From the NCBI GenBank assembly GCA_027024125.1, contig JALVSV010000178.1:1-16848 (forward strand): a DNA stretch of 16,848 bases, in the 5' to 3' direction. The DNA is from Methylothermaceae bacterium. GTDB taxonomy: Bacteria > Pseudomonadota > Gammaproteobacteria > Methylococcales > Methylothermaceae. The notes beneath the pieces were generated by a model. It was not told where the DNA came from. It was given only the letters and a program-made list of their open reading frames with translations, and did no database searches. Shown here piece by piece: positions 15,208 to 16,848 of the stretch (positions are counted from its first letter, which is position 1; every line of letters starts with the position of its first letter). Position numbers and translations under genes: made by a program.

Positions 15208-16848
15208 ACCTGCCCAAGACTGATTTTCCCATGCGTGCCAATCTGGCCAAACGTGAACCCGAGCGTCTGGCCAAGTGGCAGTCGCTGGGGTTGTATCAAA
15301 AGGTACGCGAGCGATTTGCAGGCCGCCCTAAATTCGTTTTGCACGATGGTCCTCCCTATGCCAATGGCCCAATTCATATCGGCCATGCGGTCAACAAGAT
15401 CCTCAAGGATTTCATCATCAAGTCCAAAGCCCTGAGCGGTTTCGACGCCCCCTATGTTCCGGGCTGGGATTGCCATGGTCTTCCCATTGAGCTGCAAGTG
15501 GAGAAAAAGGTAGGTAAGGCGGGTCTCAAAGTGACCGCAGCCGAGTTTCGCAAAGCCTGCCGTGAATATGCCCAGTCCCAGATCGAATTACAGCGTCAGG
15601 ATTTCATTCGCCTCGGTGGATTGGGGGACTGGGGTAAACCTTATCTGACCATGGCCCCTGAGTTCGAGGCTAATATCCTGCGTTCCTTCGGTAAGATTCT
15701 CGGTGCCGGCCATGTCAGTCGTGGTGCCAAGCCGGTCTATTGGTGTACCGATTGTGGTTCAGCTTTGGCTGAGGCGGAAGTCGAATACGAGAATAAACGT
15801 TCTCCTGCCATCGACGTACGTTTCAAGGTGGTGGACGAGGAGGCTTTTCTGGCCCGTTGTCACCATGTGCCAGGGCATGAGGGAGAAGGCCCTGTATCGG
15901 TAGTCATCTGGACCACCACCCCTTGGACCCTGCCAGCCAACCAGGCGGTGGCTTTGCATCCGGAGCTGGAATATTCCCTGGTCCAGTGCCGCGGCGAACG
16001 TGGACCGGAGCGTTTGCTGGTGGCAGAGGGCCTATTGAAAGAGGTCATGGATCGATATGGCATCGAGGACTATCGGGTCATTGCCTATTGTTTGGGCAAG
16101 GATCTCGAGGGCATCGTCTTGCAACATCCTTTCTACCCCCGGGAAGTACCCATCATCGTGGGCGAACACGTCACCCTGGAAGCTGGAACCGGCGCCGTGC
16201 ACACAGCCCCCGGTCACGGTCAGGAGGACTATGAGATCGGTCAACGGTATGGTTTGGCGGTCGACAATCCCGTGGGCAGTGATGGGCGTTTTCTGCCCAA
16301 TACAGCGTTGTTCGCGGGAGAGCACGTCTTTACCGCCAACGATCATGTGGTGGAAGTGCTCAAGGCGAGGGGGGCCCTGCTACACGAGGAAGTGATCGAA
16401 CACAGTTACCCTCATTGCTGGCGTCATAAGACACCGATCATCTTTCGCGCCACCCCTCAGTGGTTCATCTCGATGGACAAAGCGGGGTTGCGTCAAAAGG
16501 CTCTGGAAGAGATCAAACGAGTGGGCTGGATTCCCGACTGGGGACAGGCGCGTATCGAGTCGATGGTGGAAAACCGACCTGACTGGTGTATCTCTCGGCA
16601 GCGTAACTGGGGCGTGCCGATTGCGGTGTTCCTTCACAAGGAGACTGGCGAACTCCATCCCAATACCGCCGAATTGATCGAACAAGTGGCGGTACGGATG
16701 GAAGCTTCGGGTATCGATGCGTGGTTCGAGCTGGACCCGGAGGAACTATTGGGACCTGAAGCACAGCAGTATGACAAGATCACTGACATTCTGGATGTCT
16801 GGTTCGATTCCGGAGTCACTCATGAATGTGTCCTCAAAGAGAGGGAAC
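15186..16848 (+). CDS. ileS: Isoleucyl-tRNA synthetase (N-terminal part, gene runs off the window)
   Basis: The first 554 codons are present, about 59% of the 938 residues usual in E. coli. The protein charges tRNA-Ile with isoleucine and hydrolyses mischarged valine. Visible marks are [16 protein letters not shown], with HIGH at 64-67 exactly as in E. coli, and [11 protein letters not shown]. The editing domain has [15 protein letters not shown] and [16 protein letters not shown]. The return of the catalytic core shows in [15 protein letters not shown] and DVWFDSG. The KMSKS loop and C-terminal zinc site lie beyond the window. The ATG at 15186 has AGGA (15176-15179) 6 bases upstream and lies inside ribF. 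lspA would be expected downstream. Confidence 0.97.
   Translation, partial: MDYKNTLNLPKTDFPMRANLAKREPERLAKWQSLGLYQKVRERFAGRPKFVLHDGPPYANGPIHIGHAVNKILKDFIIKSKALSGFDAPYVPGWDCHGLPIELQVEKKVGKAGLKVTAAEFRKACREYAQSQIELQRQDFIRLGGLGDWGKPYLTMAPEFEANILRSFGKILGAGHVSRGAKPVYWCTDCGSALAEAEVEYENKRSPAIDVRFKVVDEEAFLARCHHVPGHEGEGPVSVVIWTTTPWTLPANQAVALHPELEYSLVQCRGERGPERLLVAEGLLKEVMDRYGIEDYRVIAYCLGKDLEGIVLQHPFYPREVPIIVGEHVTLEAGTGAVHTAPGHGQEDYEIGQRYGLAVDNPVGSDGRFLPNTALFAGEHVFTANDHVVEVLKARGALLHEEVIEHSYPHCWRHKTPIIFRATPQWFISMDKAGLRQKALEEIKRVGWIPDWGQARIESMVENRPDWCISRQRNWGVPIAVFLHKETGELHPNTAELIEQVAVRMEASGIDAWFELDPEELLGPEAQQYDKITDILDVWFDSGVTHECVLKERE

Overview
The window looks like a chromosomal segment of a gammaproteobacterium. 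The evidence is the mlaFED gene order, a 126-residue PanD of the enterobacterial type, a MurJ close to the E. coli protein, and the ribF-ileS pair that in this class normally follows murJ. A sulfur-oxidizing or Chromatiales-like host is possible from the general style of genes and repeats, but the sequence does not prove it. No CRISPR array, rRNA, tRNA, transposase or phage gene was seen.

Layout. (1) 1-1839, minus strand: mlaF, mlaE and the start of mlaD, the inner-membrane core of the Mla phospholipid transporter. A good promoter lies just upstream of mlaF. (2) 1840-3441: a mostly non-coding, repeat-rich patch. It holds one small gene for a secreted DUF6174-type protein, flanked by two inverted copies of a long palindromic element. 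A third, more distant relative and a separate short palindrome lie before panD. (3) 3442-3822: panD with its own promoter. It converges on and overlaps (4) 3795-6813, minus strand: mgtE, a DUF2905 membrane protein, a BASS-family transporter and a DUF123 GIY-YIG protein, in an apparent operon. (5) 6936-8498: murJ, divergent from mgtE. (6) 8525-11929: a 1134-residue protein joining a polytopic membrane region with two VanZ-like signatures to a periplasmic heparinase II/III-type lyase. (7) 12001-14037, minus strand: an EF-G-like GTPase with changed switch residues. (8) 14251 to the end: ribF and the first 59% or so of ileS, overlapping by 22 bases.

How the genes fit together. Much of the window concerns the envelope: Mla lipid traffic, the MurJ lipid II flippase, and the membrane-anchored polysaccharide lyase fusion. 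Housekeeping metabolism and translation (panD, ribF, ileS, the EF-G-like factor) fill most of the rest. The lyase fusion and the EF-G-like gene sit between murJ and ribF, where many gammaproteobacteria have nothing, so this block looks like an accessory insertion into a conserved neighbourhood. The two most interesting items are the VanZ-VanZ-lyase fusion and the paired palindromic elements, whose arms differ in sequence but keep their pairing.
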